Source: Macrocystis pyrifera
Taxonomy: Eukaryota > Sar > Phaeophyceae > Laminariales > Laminariaceae
NCBI GenBank assembly: GCA_031763025.1
Contig: JASSKH010000007.1
Location: 16,330,080 to 16,394,079, forward strand
DNA length: 64,000 nt
Reading direction: 5' to 3'
The first letter of the stretch is position 1. Each line of letters begins with the position of its first letter. A program made the position numbers and the translations under genes. Positions 10,301 to 22,036 of this stretch are shown here, piece by piece. Below the pieces are notes generated by a model. That model worked only from the letters and a program-made list of their open reading frames with translations, did no database searches and was not told the origin of the DNA.

Positions 10301-11250
10301 GTGCGACACCATACTAAAACCAAGTAATTTCGCATAGGTCATACTAAAATCAAGTCATTTTTTCAACCATGATAAAATCGAGGTTGTTTTGTTGACAACA
10401 CTAAAATATCAAGTTTTTTTCACCATACTAAAACCAAGTCATTTCGTGCCCACCATACTAAAACCAAGTAATTTCTGATGAGTCATACTAAAATCAAGTC
10501 ATTTTTTCGACCACGATAAAATCGTGAGATTTTTGTCGCCAATACTATGAATACGAACTTATTTTTCACCATACTAAAACCAAGTCATTTCGTGCCCCCA
10601 TACTAAAACCAAGTAATATCAGATCGGTAATACTAAAATCAAGTCATTTTTTCGACCATGATAAAATCGAGTTATTTTCGTCGACAATACAAAAATATCA
10701 AGTTTTTTTCACCATACTAAAACCAAGTTATTTCGTTCCCACGATACTAAAACCAAGTAATTTCGGATTGGTCATACTAAAATCGAGTCATATATCAAGT
10801 TGTTTTTCACCATACCAGAACCAAGTCATGTCGTGCCCACCTTACTAAAACCAATTGATTTCATATTTACCATGCTAAAACCAAGTAATTTCGTGCCCAC
10901 CACACTAAAAACGCGTACTTTCAGATACTATACTAAAATCCAGTCAATTTTGTCGACCATCGAAAAATCGGATTCATTCCGGCCAACACACTAAAATCAA
11001 CTTTTTTTCTCCGACCATACTAAAACCAAGTAATTTACTGTTTACCACACTAAAAACAAGTAATTTCAGATACACCATACTAAAAACCAGCCGATTTGTT
11101 TTTACCAATGTCACATCGAGTTCATTCCGTCTAACACACCAAGATAATGTTTTTGTCGCCGACCATACTAAAACCTACTAATTTAGTGCCCACCACACTA
11201 GTACCAAGTAATTTCAGATAGACCATACTGAAATCAAGTCATTTATTTCG
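7386..11250 (+). repeat. About 145-bp higher-order array built from five degenerate 30-bp monomers, copy 1
   Basis: Units recur every 143-147 bp (for example starts near 8682, 8825, 8970 and 9115), about 22 clear units and a decayed tail after 10790. Each unit splits into five 28-30 bp monomers: three keep 'atactaaaa(c/t)caagt(c/a)attt', the other two are a gacca(c/t)gat(g/a)aaatc type and a T-rich caatacaaaaatatcaag type. The first three match the monomer of the 30-bp array, so both arrays share one ancestor. GTCGAC occurs in most units. Short open frames here are repeat by-products. Confidence 0.9.
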
Positions 11251-11253
11251 AAA

Positions 11254-11547
11254 ATGGTAATATCGTCGGCTACAAACATTAAAATCACCTTTTTTGTTTA
11301 TGCCATACTTGAGTCGCCTCAGTCACGCAGGGCATACCTGTGTTCATCGTACCCGGGTCAGAACCGCGTTGATGTGGAGTCCGTCACGCCCGAGAGGTAT
11401 GGTTTATTGCTGAACCAACAAGTTTTCGTTGAATGGGATTCTAACGAAATGCGGCTGCACCACTCCGTGCGGTGCAGACGATATCAACCCTCGCAGAAAT
11501 CGAGGTGTACGAATGATTGGGAGACGTGCGACAGAGTTGCCGTTTGA
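11254..11547 (+). CDS. Hypothetical 97-codon open frame, copy 1
   Basis: ATG-initiated frame right after the decayed end of the 145-bp array. The product has mixed composition with a hydrophobic start (about residues 9-18) and a polar, Arg/Gln-rich remainder with four Cys. I recognise no family. It is also open over its full length in copy 2 (43794-44087), with two base differences, Lys to Arg and Trp to Arg, both amino-acid changing. The two copies are so similar overall that this gives no evidence of selection. It could be a small gene, a gene remnant, or chance. Confidence 0.25.
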   Translation: MVISSATNIKITFFVYAILESPQSRRAYLCSSYPGQNRVDVESVTPERYGLLLNQQVFVEWDSNEMRLHHSVRCRRYQPSQKSRCTNDWETCDRVAV

Positions 11548-11559
11548 TTTGGGCACTCA

Positions 11560-13235
11560 GACTCAGTGAAGGAGCCCCTGCCAAGAAATAAATACTCGCG
11601 TCACCGCCGTAGATTTCTACGAAACACCTTGTTCCAACTTGGTGCTTAATCTGACAAAACACACATCTGTATAATATTACAAGATGTTTTTTGGGAAGAA
11701 AATACGATTTCAGGTGAACACAGGTGGTGTGGACCTCTGATCTTTTCCATCCCGATCCCAGTCGTGCCCTGGTCCCACTCGGATATGATCCCATTTGGTA
11801 CCCTGCTCCCATTCACAAGGTACAGAAATGATGCCGCCGGAGACCCACCAACTATCCTGATCATATACTCAATCACCCCCGGATGATGTGTGGCAGCAGC
11901 GGTCGTCTGCAAGGACACAAATCTTCGCAGGGCCGCCGTAAACCAGTGCAAAAACACCGTGTTCTCACTTCGTACTTCCAATCTGACAAAGACACATCGG
12001 TACGCACTACTAGCTGAAATAGCGGGCGAAATGATCGTTCAAGGTAAATACGTCGAGCCGTTCCCTTCTGATCCCAGCCGTACGCTGATCCCACCCGGGT
12101 ATGATCCCATTTGGTACCCTTCTCCTTTCACAAGGTACAGTAGTACAGAAATTTATTCTTTGCCCTCTGCATGAGCCGCGGGCGGCCCACCAACTACCCT
12201 GATCCCATCCACAGGCACTCCACCGGATCACGTACGTGTGGCAGCAGCGCTGGTCTGCAAGGACGTTAATCCTCGCAGGATCCCCGTAGATTACTACAAT
12301 ACACTTTGTTCCCACTTGGTACTGGCAATCTGACCAACACCCATCTGTACGTTGTACTAGCCAACGTCTCGGGGATAAATGTTCACCCTGGTAAACACGC
12401 GGTGCGGACCTTTCTTTTATCCTTTCCATCCTGATCCCACCCATCCTGGAGATGATCTCATTTAGGGTTAAGTGCTCCCATTCACAAGGTGCAGAACTGA
12501 TATCAGCCCTCCGCAGGAGCCGCCGGAGGCCCACCAACTATACTGATTCCATCCACAGGCGCCCTACCGGACGATGTGTGGCAGCAGCGGTCGTCTGCAA
12601 GGACACAAATCCTCGCAGGACCGCCGTAGATACTACAAAACACCCCGTGCCCAATTCGTGCTCGCAATCAGACCAACACACCTCATATGACTCGACAATT
12701 TATGGGGGAGAAATATTCACTCAAGGTACACAGGCAGTGCGGACCTTCGAGCCTTTCCCTCTTTATCCCAGCCGCGCCCTGATCCCACCCGGATGTGATC
12801 CCATTTGGTACCCTGTTCCCATCCACAAGGTGCAGAAGCGATAAGGAGCCGCCGGAGGCGCCACCAACTACCCTGATCCCATCCACAGGCACCCCACCGG
12901 CCTATGTTTCGCAACAGCGGCGGTCTGCGAGGGCGTGAATCTTCTCAGGACCGCCGTAGTTACTACAAAACACCCTGTGCCCACTTCGTGCTCACAATCA
13001 GACCAACACCCATCAGTACATACTACTAGACAATGTTCATTCAAGGTAAACAGGTGGTGCGGACCTTTAAGCATTTCCCTCCTGATCCCAGCCGCACCCT
13101 GATCCCACCCGGATATGATCCCATTTGGTACCCTGCTCCCATCCACAAGGTGCAGAAATGATATTAGCCCTCCGCAGGAGCCGCCGGAGGCCCACCAACT
13201 ACCCTGATCCCATTTGGTACTTCGAATATTTCGAA
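11560..13235 (+). repeat. About 330-bp tandem repeat, about five units, copy 1
   Basis: A block around 'accctgatcccatccacagg' recurs near 11866 (diverged), 12207, 12536, 12867 and 13197, a period of about 330 bp. Within each unit are conserved sub-blocks: gcagcagcggtcgtctgcaa, gaccgccgtaga, gtgcggacctt, 'tgatcccatttggtaccctg' and cacaaggtgcagaa. GGTACC is present in most units. Units differ by many substitutions, so the array is older than the macro-duplication. Open frames of 65-175 codons on both strands come from the repeats. Confidence 0.85.
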
Positions 13236-14690
13236 ACTTTTCCCGTTTGACACCCTGCTCCCACTTAATGGTTTAGAGATATACTTAGCCCTCGGCAGGA
13301 GCAGCCGGAGAATACTACAAATCACCCTGTTCCAATTGAGTACTTTGAATCCGACGAAAACCCCTCCCATTTATCACCCTGTTCCCACCCAGAAGGTGTA
13401 GAAATGAAATCATCCCGGTGGAAGAGGCCGCTGGGGGCCCACCGGACACCCTGATCTCATCCAGAGGCACAGCTCGGGCGATAATCCGTCTATTGTTTCA
13501 CCAATAGGTTCGATTCCCGATCCCGCGTATGCGAGTTCGTACATGTTTTATTGTTGCTTCTGCCGTGTCTGCGGACGATTGTTATTCCTCTGAAAGGGAT
13601 CAGGGTGCTTTGTACTGATCTCCGGCCACAACATCATTTACGAGCTATGTGTGTAGGTGTGCATGATCGTGCTCAAACCGTGATGCATGTCCCAGACGCC
13701 ACAGGTGGGAGCAGGGTGCCAACGTGATCACACCCGGGTTGGATCGGATCGGAGTCGTGCCTGCCTATAATTTTAGTTTGCGTTTGCCACCCTGCTTCCG
13801 CTTGGTACCTCGACCTCGCCGTGGGCCCTTCCCATTTGGCACCTTGCTCCCGCCCACAAGGTGCAAAAATAGAATCATCCCTCCGAAGAGCCGCCGGAGG
13901 CCCACCAGCCACCCTGATCCCACCCGAAGGCACAGCTCGGGCTCAAAACCCGTCTTTGTTTTCGCCAATCGGCTCCCGCATATGCGAGTTCCTATATTTT
14001 TTCTTTGCTAGTTTCGTGTCTGGGGACGATTTTTGCAGCTCTGAGTGGGATTGGGGTGTTTGTATTACGGGAGACCATAGTAATTAGGACCCTACACACA
14101 AAAAACTATATGTTTCCCTTTTTTTACTAGCAGTATTTGGTCCTATTTACGATGGTCCCCCGCAATGGTAATCTCCTGCAACAATTTTATTTGTGAGCCT
14201 TGGCGGTGGGAGCAGCGTGCCTAATGGGATCACTCCCGTGTATTGTTGTTTTTGCGTTTGGCACCCTGCTCCCGCTTGGTACCTCGAATCTGCCGAAAAC
14301 ATCTTCCCATTTGGCACCCTGTTCCCACCCACAAGGTGCAGAAATATAAATATTTCAGAAATATAAATATTTCTTCGCACGAGCCGCAAGAGGCCCACCA
14401 CCTACCCTGATCCCATCCAGAGGCACAGTTCGGGCGCAGGAACCGTCGACTCTTTCGCCAATCGCTTCGATTCCCGCATATGCTAGTTCGTATATTGGCA
14501 CCCTGCTCCCACCCACAAATCTCCCACCCACAAAAACACTCACTGTTGTGGCGCACAAATTTTTATCCGCAGGAGCCGCCGGCGAATATTGCAAAACGTC
14601 TGTCGAACACCCTGCCAAGGTCTACAAATATGATCAGCCTTCCACCTCACCCACCGGAAGCCTACCTGGCACTTAGGATTGGGTTAGTGA
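13236..14690 (+). repeat. About 480-bp diverged repeat, about three units, copy 1
   Basis: A block 'ccagaggcacagctcggg' followed by ccgtct and a 'gattcccgcatatgcgagtt' type segment recurs near 13448, 13912 and 14406. The units share the gagccgccggaggcccacca and caccctgctccc blocks of the 330-bp array, so they are a longer, more diverged branch of the same family. One unit contains a perfect B-box-like string at 13507. Confidence 0.7.
13507..13517 (+). promoter_or_regulatory. B-box-like sequence (GGTTCGATTCC)
   Basis: It is an exact match to the RNA polymerase III internal B-box consensus GGTTCGANTCC. A related gcttcgattcc sits at 14464-14474 in the next-but-one unit. The flanks do not form a convincing T-arm (ATAGG against CCCGA) and I see no clear A box, so this is not a tRNA gene. 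A tRNA-derived SINE relic is possible. Confidence 0.25.
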
Positions 14691-15890
14691 TCAGCAGTTA
14701 ATACGTTTGAAAAGTATAGTTGTCGCATGGAACTAGCGTAGCAACATATTTGGGCACCAGCTACTATCGTCAAGACACATGCTACGGTAGAGGTGTACCT
14801 ATTTTTTATTAGGATCCTCGGTTGAGGACTACCACACCCAAACACTAACTTTAGGATAAAACTGAAAGTGCAATCCGATGGCCTCCATAAACAACGAATA
14901 ACATATTAAACGGAAAAGGCGTTCAAACGATATTAGGTAGAGGTTCTGGAGCCCCGGAAGTCAGAATAAAAATGGCAACAACAATCTACTGCTATCTTTC
15001 AGCACACCTTCGAAACAATCAGTGTCCGTTCTGATGCTTTATCCGAAATGGTTTCCGTCCCCAGGGTCCTATAGACTACTTCAATGCTTAATTTGGTCGC
15101 GTGTAGTCTCAAGTCTTGGGAACTGTTTTGTGTCGGGTTAGGTGGCTTGGGCCGAACTTGTCATAGTCTAACTCCACCAGCTACGTTAAATGTATAGCTT
15201 TGGGATAAAACAACCCCCCCTACCGTCCTCCCTACCAGCCCTTCGCTGCCATGGACTGGGGCGCGTGAGTAGTCGAGATTGTTTGCAGCTGTGTCCCAAT
15301 TTCGATCCGCTGTAAGTTCATTCAGACTTTTTTCCCGACGAGTGATACAAACCAACGCAAGGCATCAGAGTTTTTTCCTGTCTTGCGGTCGCGGCCTGCT
15401 TTCTAGGTCTTGCAGCTACTGCTGCGTGCTTCTACTGTATGTTTCTGTACACGCATTGTTTTCCAAAGCGTTTTTTGGGGCGTTCGTCGGACAAAGATGT
15501 CACCAGCCCTGTCGTCTGTTGTTCGAAGACTAGACCGCGGCGGGACGTGTATATCAGTCGACACGATCTTGATTACGTATTTCTTAGAAACTCGGGATCC
15601 TTGTTAGAAGGCTGGTATTGTATCGAAGAAACAAAGAACGCTGTCCCCCACACGATACTACAACAGCCCTCGCTGACCAAGGCGCGGATGCCGTTGCCCA
15701 AGCGGCGGGCTCCAGCACCAGGGGTTGGTAGCAGGTGCTGAGGAGGAACCAGCCTCTGGCTGTCAGCAACCTCATCCTCGTGGACCTTTTTATGGTGGCG
15801 GTGGGCGACGTGGAGGGGAAGACCAATCTCCATCCATCGCTGCAGAGTCGATGGCCCAACCCGTGAAGACATACCCGCGGAGTGAAACAA
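14691..15890. other. Spacer without clear genes, copy 1
   Basis: Low-repeat sequence. At 15732-15866 a + strand frame reads as a hydrophobic-then-polar peptide containing NLILVDLFMVAVGDVEGKTN. It has no upstream ATG, only an internal one, but is preceded by tag/cag, which could serve as splice acceptors. The matching place in copy 2 differs by an in-frame 3-bp insertion near its end. Competing frames on both strands are equally long (up to about 105 codons), so I do not call a gene. Confidence 0.4.
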
Positions 15891-15891
15891 G

Positions 15892-16445
15892 CCACTTAGG
15901 ACAAAGCTTTAGAAGCGGATTGGGGTTCGGGTTAGAGTTTGCGTTAGAAAACAATGATATCCACAAAGGCTCCTCCTCACCCATTGCTCGCATCTACTTT
16001 TTGAAATCGGGAGGTTTACGTTTATTGCTAGCTAAGGTCGGCGGAGGAGCAGATAACCATGGTCTCGTGACCAGGAACAACAAACAAGGTGTTGTGACGT
16101 AGAAAAAAAAAACAAGCCACTTAGCTTTAGAAGCGGGTTGGGATTTGGGTTAGAGTTAGCGTTAGAAAAAAATGATATCCACAAAGGCTCCTCCTCACCC
16201 ATTGCTGGCATCTACTTTTGAAATCGGAAGGTATACGTTTACTGCGGAGGAGCAGATCACCATGGTCTTGTGGCCAGGAAAAATAAATACGGTGTTGTCA
16301 CGTAGAAACAAAAACAAGACACTTGGGACAAAGCTTCAAAAACAGATTGGGGTTTGGGTTAGAGTTAGCGTTAGAAAAAAATGATATCCACGAAGGCTCC
16401 TCCTCACCCACTATTCGCATTAACTTTCGATATCGCAAGCTATAT
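15892..16445 (+). repeat. About 210-bp tandem repeat, 2.6 units, copy 1
   Basis: Units begin near 15892, 16115 and 16316. Each has agccacttag or agacacttgg, 'acaaagctttagaagcgg' or a variant, a telomere-like gggttagagttagcgttaga, an A-run, then 'atgatatccacaaaggctcc'. The third unit is truncated. The sub-motif gcgttagaaaa recurs at about 21913. Confidence 0.85.
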
Positions 16446-16895
16446 TTATTTTGCTAATCAAGTCGCTCTGTCATCCCAGTCGCCTGCTTTTGCCGCCCAC
16501 ACCACCACCCCAGGTCTATTTCGGCTTCACAAGGTGTGTCGGGTCTCCAGCCCGTCTCGCGGTTGATCGGGATTTCGATTTTTTGAGAAGCCGAGCCGGT
16601 CACGCTGCTGTAAACTTTGGCAGCTGTCATAACTGAAAATACAAGCTCTGCCGCCAGGCGGCAGCCAAAAAGGGATTAGGACAGACGTTGTATACGACGT
16701 CTTCGTCGACACCACGAGGTCGTCGACACATTAAGACTTGTCGCTGGCCCTGGTTCACGGCGAGACACTAAAGTTGGCAGGATAAAGGCAGATCGTAGCG
16801 ACCTCGCGCTTCAGACGGCAGCGCAGAAATTCAGGATATGTAAGAGTGCAGGATGACACTACCTCAGAACTAGTGCAAGCCTAGCATGATACGCA
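16446..16895. other. Spacer with short inverted repeats, copy 1
   Basis: No gene is recognisable. A tight palindrome, CTGCCGCC-A-GGCGGCAG, lies at 16648-16664, and a run of cgtcgac-type inverted motifs lies at about 16690-16730. Confidence 0.5.
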
Positions 16896-16899
16896 ACAT

Positions 16900-19800
16900 T
16901 TGAAGCAGAGTTCCTGGCTGTTCGTCAGGAACGTCTGCGTACAACATGGGCAGGAGTGTGGCGGGGGGGTACAACTGGACGGACAAACGGTCGATTCGTT
17001 TGGTATAAAAAACAATCGACTCAGGGTTTCGGTTTCGTTGACACTCGGTATTTTTTTTTGCTTTTACCGTGCGGGCGCTGACAGGGCAAGCAAGCGTCGG
17101 TTGAGTCCCATGCACCGCTGGTCTTTTGTCCGACCATACCCACGTTGAACTCGGGGTCGAGATACAGCGATGTACGCCCGCTAACGTATGTACAACTGCT
17201 AAACTAGGTTGGTTTTGCTGCCAAAAACCTCGGCGAAGATTCTCGTTTCGTTGATGCTCGGGATTACCGAGCGGGAGGCGAAAGAAAAATAAGGCGTTGA
17301 CCCTGTCGGGTACACTTTTAGCGTTTTTTTCGAATCATACCCTCCAAGAAAACGCGGGCTGGGTACCAACTGGAGGGTGAGGAGAGCAATTGGTTTTGTC
17401 GCCCAAAACACGACGAGGGGTGTCATTTTGCTTCAAGCTCGGCAAGAACGTTCCACCGGGCCAGTGGCGAAAGAAAAAGGAAGCGCTGACCGCTTCGCGT
17501 GCATCTCTGACGTTCTTTTTACCATGTCCGCCTGTAAAACGTGGGCTGGAGTGTTTCGGCGAGGTACCACCAGAGAGCCACATAATTGGCTTGGTTTTGT
17601 CGCCCGAAACATGACTGAGAGTCTCATTTTGATCCACGCTCGGCATGGAGGTTCCACCAACCTAGTAGCGAAAGAAATAGCAAGCGCTGGCCGCTTCGCG
17701 TACACTTCTGGTGTTTGCCTGACCATGTGTGCCGCCTTGAAACCGCGGGCTGGGGTGTTTCGGGGAGGTACCACTGGAGAGTCGCATAGTTGGCTTGGTT
17801 TTGTCTCCTGAAGACGACGAAGGATCTCGTTTGGGTTAACGCTCGGCATGAACGTTCCATCGTGCCGGTGGGGAAAGAAAAACCAAGCGCTGACCGTTTC
17901 GCGTGTACGTTTGGCGTTTCTCTGACCATGTTCGTCTATAAAACGTATGCTGGGTGCAGGTGGTCTCGGTTTTTTACGGCAAAGTCGTTTCTTGCCGCGC
18001 GGGCGGTTCCGCCAGGATGGTCGACAAGCTCATAAGCTGACAACGAGGGGGGGTGCAAGAATATACACTAATATAGCACTCCCCCCGTGGCGAAACAAAC
18101 GAAGTCTGTCGACCCTCTGCAGGTCTGAGTCGGGCCCGTGGCACCTGTACTCTGAAAAGGAAATGAAAAAAAGGAGTTAGCTTGAGTTTGTCGCCTTAAG
18201 CATGATGAAGAGTCTCGTTTTCGTCGCCACTCGGGAATAACGTTTAAGGGTGCAGAAAGTGAAGTACAGCGTAACCGTGGGGCGTTTCGTGTGAATCTCT
18301 AACTTTCTTCCCGACCATATCCGCATATAAAGAGTGGTCTGAGGCGTTACTGGTAGCTGCCACTGGTAGTCGCAAATAAGCTTGCCAAAACTCGCCGACG
18401 TGTCTCGTCGACATTGACTCCCAAATCATGTATTGCGGTGTCGGAGGGGAAAGAAAAATCAAGCGTTGGTTGTTTCGCGTGCACCACTGGCTTTTTTCCC
18501 GACCATGTCCTCCTGTCAAACGCGGTCTGGGATGCTAAGGGGTGTTTCCACTGAAGGGCTGCATGACTAGCTTAGTTTCGTCGCCCAAACCACGACGAAG
18601 GGTCTTGTTTTCGTTGACACTAGAGAATAACGTTTTACCGTGCCGGTGGTGAAAACAAATACAAGCCTTGGTCGTGTCATATGAACCTCTGACTTCCTTT
18701 TCGACCGTATCGGCATTAAAAATGTGGGCTGGGGCGTCACGGGAGATAGCATTGGAGGAGAGCACAATTAGCTTGGCTTTGTCGCTCAAAACCCGACGAA
18801 GGATCCTGTTTTGGTTGACACTCGGGAATGACGTTTTACCGTGCCAGGGGTGAAAGGAAAAAACAAGCGTAGGCCGTTTCTCGTACACCTCTGGCATTTT
18901 TCCCGACCTCGCTCCCCTATAAAACGTGGGCTAGGGTGTTAGGATGAGTTACAACTGAAGATCCGCAGAATCAGCTTGGTTTCATCGCCCAATCATCGAC
19001 AAAGGGTCTCGTTTTCGTTGACACTCGAAATATGCATTTAACGGTGCGGAAAATGCAATAAAAGCAGTCGTTCGGCGTGTTGTGTGAACCTCTGACATTA
19101 TTTCCGGCCATATCCGCATATAAAACGTGGACTAGGGCGTTACGGGGAGCTAACGCTGGAGGGGCGCAGAATCAGCTTGGTTTTGTCGCCCAAAACTCGG
19201 CGAAGGATGCCGTTTTCGTTGACACTCGGGGTTAACGTTTTATCGTGCGAAAGCTGAAAGGAAAAGCAATCGTGGGGCAGGGCGCGTGCACCTCTGCGTT
19301 TTTTCCCCGAGCATGCCCTCCTACAAAACGTGGGCTGGGGGGACAATGAGTTACCGCCGAAGGGTCGCATGATTAGCTTGATTTGGACCCAAAAGGGGCA
19401 TCGTTTGCGTTTACACCCTACACTAACGTCTTACCGTGCCACTTTAAAATAAAAGCAGTCGTACGTCGTGCCGCGTGAACTTAAGGCTTTATTTCCCGAC
19501 CGCATCCTTCCATAAAACGTGGGCTGGGGGTGTTAGGGTGAGTTGCCACAGAAGGCCCCATGTTTTTTTGTCCGTCAAAACTCGACGAAGGGTGTCGTTG
19601 TTCTTAACTGTCGGCAATCTCGTACCAACGTGCCGGCGGTGAAGGGGAAAAAAAGCGTTGGCCGTTTCGCGTGCATCACTGGCTTTTTTCCCGGCTATAT
19701 CCTCGAAAATACGTGGGCTGGGGCGTTGCTGGGACCGCTGGCAGACCGCATAATTTGCTTGGTTTTGCCGCCAACACCTTGACGAAGGGCCTCCTTTTCG

Positions 19801-20720
19801 TTGACCCTCCACAACGATGTACTACCGTGTAGAAGGTGAAAGGAAAAGCAATCGTTGACTCTTTCGCGTGAACCTCTGACTTTAATTCCGACCAGATCTT
19901 CCCACAACACGTGGGCTGGGGAGATAAGGGTAGTTACCACTGGACCCTCGCGTGTTTAGCTTGTTCTCGTCGCCCAAAACACGGCGAAGGGCTTTGTTTT
20001 GGTTTACTCTCGGCAAGAAGGCTTTACCGTGCCGGCGGTGAAAGGAAAAACACTAGTTGGCCGTGTCGCGTGCACCTCTGGCATTTGTCCCTACCGTTCC
20101 CCTATAAAGCCGGTTGGCCGGGGAGTTACGTGTATACACCGCTGAAACTCCGCATATTTAGCCTGGTTTTGTCGCCCAAAACACAACGAAGTGTGTTGTT
20201 TGATTCACATTCGGAATTAATGCTATACCGTGCCGACGGTGAAATGCATGCGTTGGCTGTTTCGCGCGCACTTCTGGATTTGTTTTCGACCTTTTCCTCC
20301 TGTAAAAGCGGGCTGGGGTGTTAATGAGTCACCACTGCAGGGCCGTGCTTAGCTTGGTTCTGTCGCTAAAAACACGACGAAGGTCTCGTTTTCGTTGACA
20401 GTCTGGGATAACATGTTACCGTGCCGGCGGTGAACGGAAAATCAATCGTTGGCCGTGTCGCGTGCACCTCTGGTGTTTTCCCGACCATATCCCTCTATAA
20501 AACATAGACTGGGGCGTTACGGAGAGATACTACTACTTTCGAGGGCCGCACAACAAGCTTGGTTTTGTCGCCCAAAAACGATGAAGGGTGTTGTTTCAGT
20601 TTACACTCGGCAAGAACGTTTGACCATACCGGGGGTGATAGAAAAGCAAGCGTTGACCGTGTGTCCTGCGCCTCTGGCTTAGTTTCCGATCACATCCATC
20701 TAAGAAACGTGCGCTACGCG
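16900..20720 (+). repeat. 200-bp satellite array A, copy 1 (about 19 diverged units)
   Basis: Units of about 190-205 bp share ttggttttgtcgcccaaaac, a 'gttgacactcgg' block, 'ttaccgtgccggtggtgaaa', a gcgtgcacctctgg block, a cgaccat...cctataaaacgtgggctgggg block, and a variable spacer. They are more diverged from each other than units of array B and often have 'gggctggggcgttac' where array B has ggttttcggggaggtacc. A unit-disrupting stretch lies near 17960-18150. Open frames on both strands come from the repeats. Confidence 0.85.
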
Positions 20721-21195
20721 GCGGTACAAACTAGAGGGCCGCCCAATCGGTTAGTTTTGTTGCCAAAACCTCGACGACGCCCAGCCGCCTGCTCAAGCCG
20801 TTCACCGGCCGCGGCGCGTCTAGCCTCGCTTCGCTGCACTTTCCTTTCTCTCCCGGGCAGGCGCTTCCTCTCCATCCCGGGGTGGGAGTTCGTGTGCGTG
20901 GTTTGTTTTCGACGGTTTGTCTTGTGAACTTGAGAGAGGAAAATTATGACGATTACAGCAATGGCCACTGCGTCATTGGGGGACGATACAAATGGCGTTC
21001 CGAGATTCGATGCAAGAAGCCGTACGGCACGGGCGCAGGGTTAGCTTTGCGTTGAGGCTGCTCGTAGACGGTTGATAACACCGAAGGTGTCGTGGTTTTA
21101 GTCGCTATCTCGGGGTCTCAGAGGGGTTAAACGGAGCCCTGAGAACTACAGTACTCACAGTACAACAATTACTACAGTAGTACACACGAAACAGA

Positions 21196-21696
21196 CTACC
21201 AGTAGGAGTATCTGTTGTCGCATCCAGCCGAGTTCTCATTCAGCCCGCCCTCGCTCGGCAGTAGCTGATCGCTCCTTGCGGTACCTGCGGCACCTAGTGG
21301 TGCTTGCCGTTGCTGTTGCTGCCTGAGATTATGCGTCCCAAGGGCTATGGTCTCGACATGAAGCAAGAGCACCAGGCATACTAAACACAGGAAGGAGACC
21401 AGAAACGTACTGTAGTTCGGGCGGTTCCAATTGACGCGCAGCAGTCGTAACGCTGCCCTGTGTGCGCGAGGGTATACCGGCGTCTGTTCTGCTGCCTGTG
21501 TTGCGCTTGTGGTTCGCTGGGTCCGTTGTGCTGATAGTCGGTGGACTCTGATGACTGGCTTACGGTGGGTACTGTACTTTTTTTTGTCTATCATTGCGGT
21601 CGTACGTAGTTTCACCTGACAGCGATTTCGAAAGCGGTCCCTATAAAAAACACCGTCGAAATTGTAAAGTCGCCTTTGCTCTGGGTTCAAGTGCAT
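21196..21696 (-). CDS. Hypothetical single-pass membrane protein frame, copy 1
   Basis: The first ATG on the - strand is at 21696-21694. The frame is 166 codons long. The product is basic in its N-terminal half, with one strongly hydrophobic segment (about residues 94-119, core FLVSFLCLVCLVLLL), then a Gln-rich and polar tail. I recognise no family. In copy 2 an inserted T (54194-54197) and a lost C (about 54224) shift the frame and create an early stop about 27 residues in. So it is either broken in copy 2, mis-sequenced, or not a gene. Confidence 0.25.
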   Translation of the reverse strand: MHLNPEQRRLYNFDGVFYRDRFRNRCQVKLRTTAMIDKKKYSTHRKPVIRVHRLSAQRTQRTTSATQAAEQTPVYPRAHRAALRLLRVNWNRPNYSTFLVSFLCLVCLVLLLHVETIALGTHNLRQQQQRQAPLGAAGTARSDQLLPSEGGLNENSAGCDNRYSYW

Positions 21697-21890
21697 CCAC
21701 TGGTGTAATGTGGCAGCCTTGACTCTGATGATGTACACCAGTCTTAATCACTATGCGCCCAAACGTTTGCTGTTGCGATCTAGAGTCTTAGTGCCAATCT
21801 CCGCAACCAAGCACCAGTTCAGGGTTGAAGTTTGTTTTAAGCGTTGCGGCCTAGAGTCTTATCGAGCACAGTAACCAAGCACCAGGTCCT

Positions 21891-21921
21891 GGGTTCGGGT
21901 TCGGGTTAGGGTTAGCGTTAG
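21891..21921 (+). repeat. Degenerate telomere-like stretch
   Basis: gggttcgggttcgggttagg followed by gttagcgttag. It shares the gttagcgttagaaaaa tail with the 210-bp units at about 15936, 16151 and 16360. It looks like an old, decayed telomeric seed or a motif that arose independently. Confidence 0.5.
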
Positions 21922-22036
21922 AAAAATGGTCAGGTCTGGAATTCCAACGGTACAAGGTGGCTTTTCCAATGCTACCTGATATAACTGGCTAGCACTGGAC
22001 TCCAGGGCAAGCGTGGGCGCGAAATTGGCTGTGGGT

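Noticed and set aside
13440..13530. A tRNA gene around the B-box-like string
   Set aside because: The T-arm stem does not pair, no acceptor stem closes, and no clear A box is present.
11560..14690. Gene family on the basis of many 65-175 codon frames on both strands
   Set aside because: The frames overlap on both strands, repeat with the 330-480 bp units and differ by frame-breaking changes among units.
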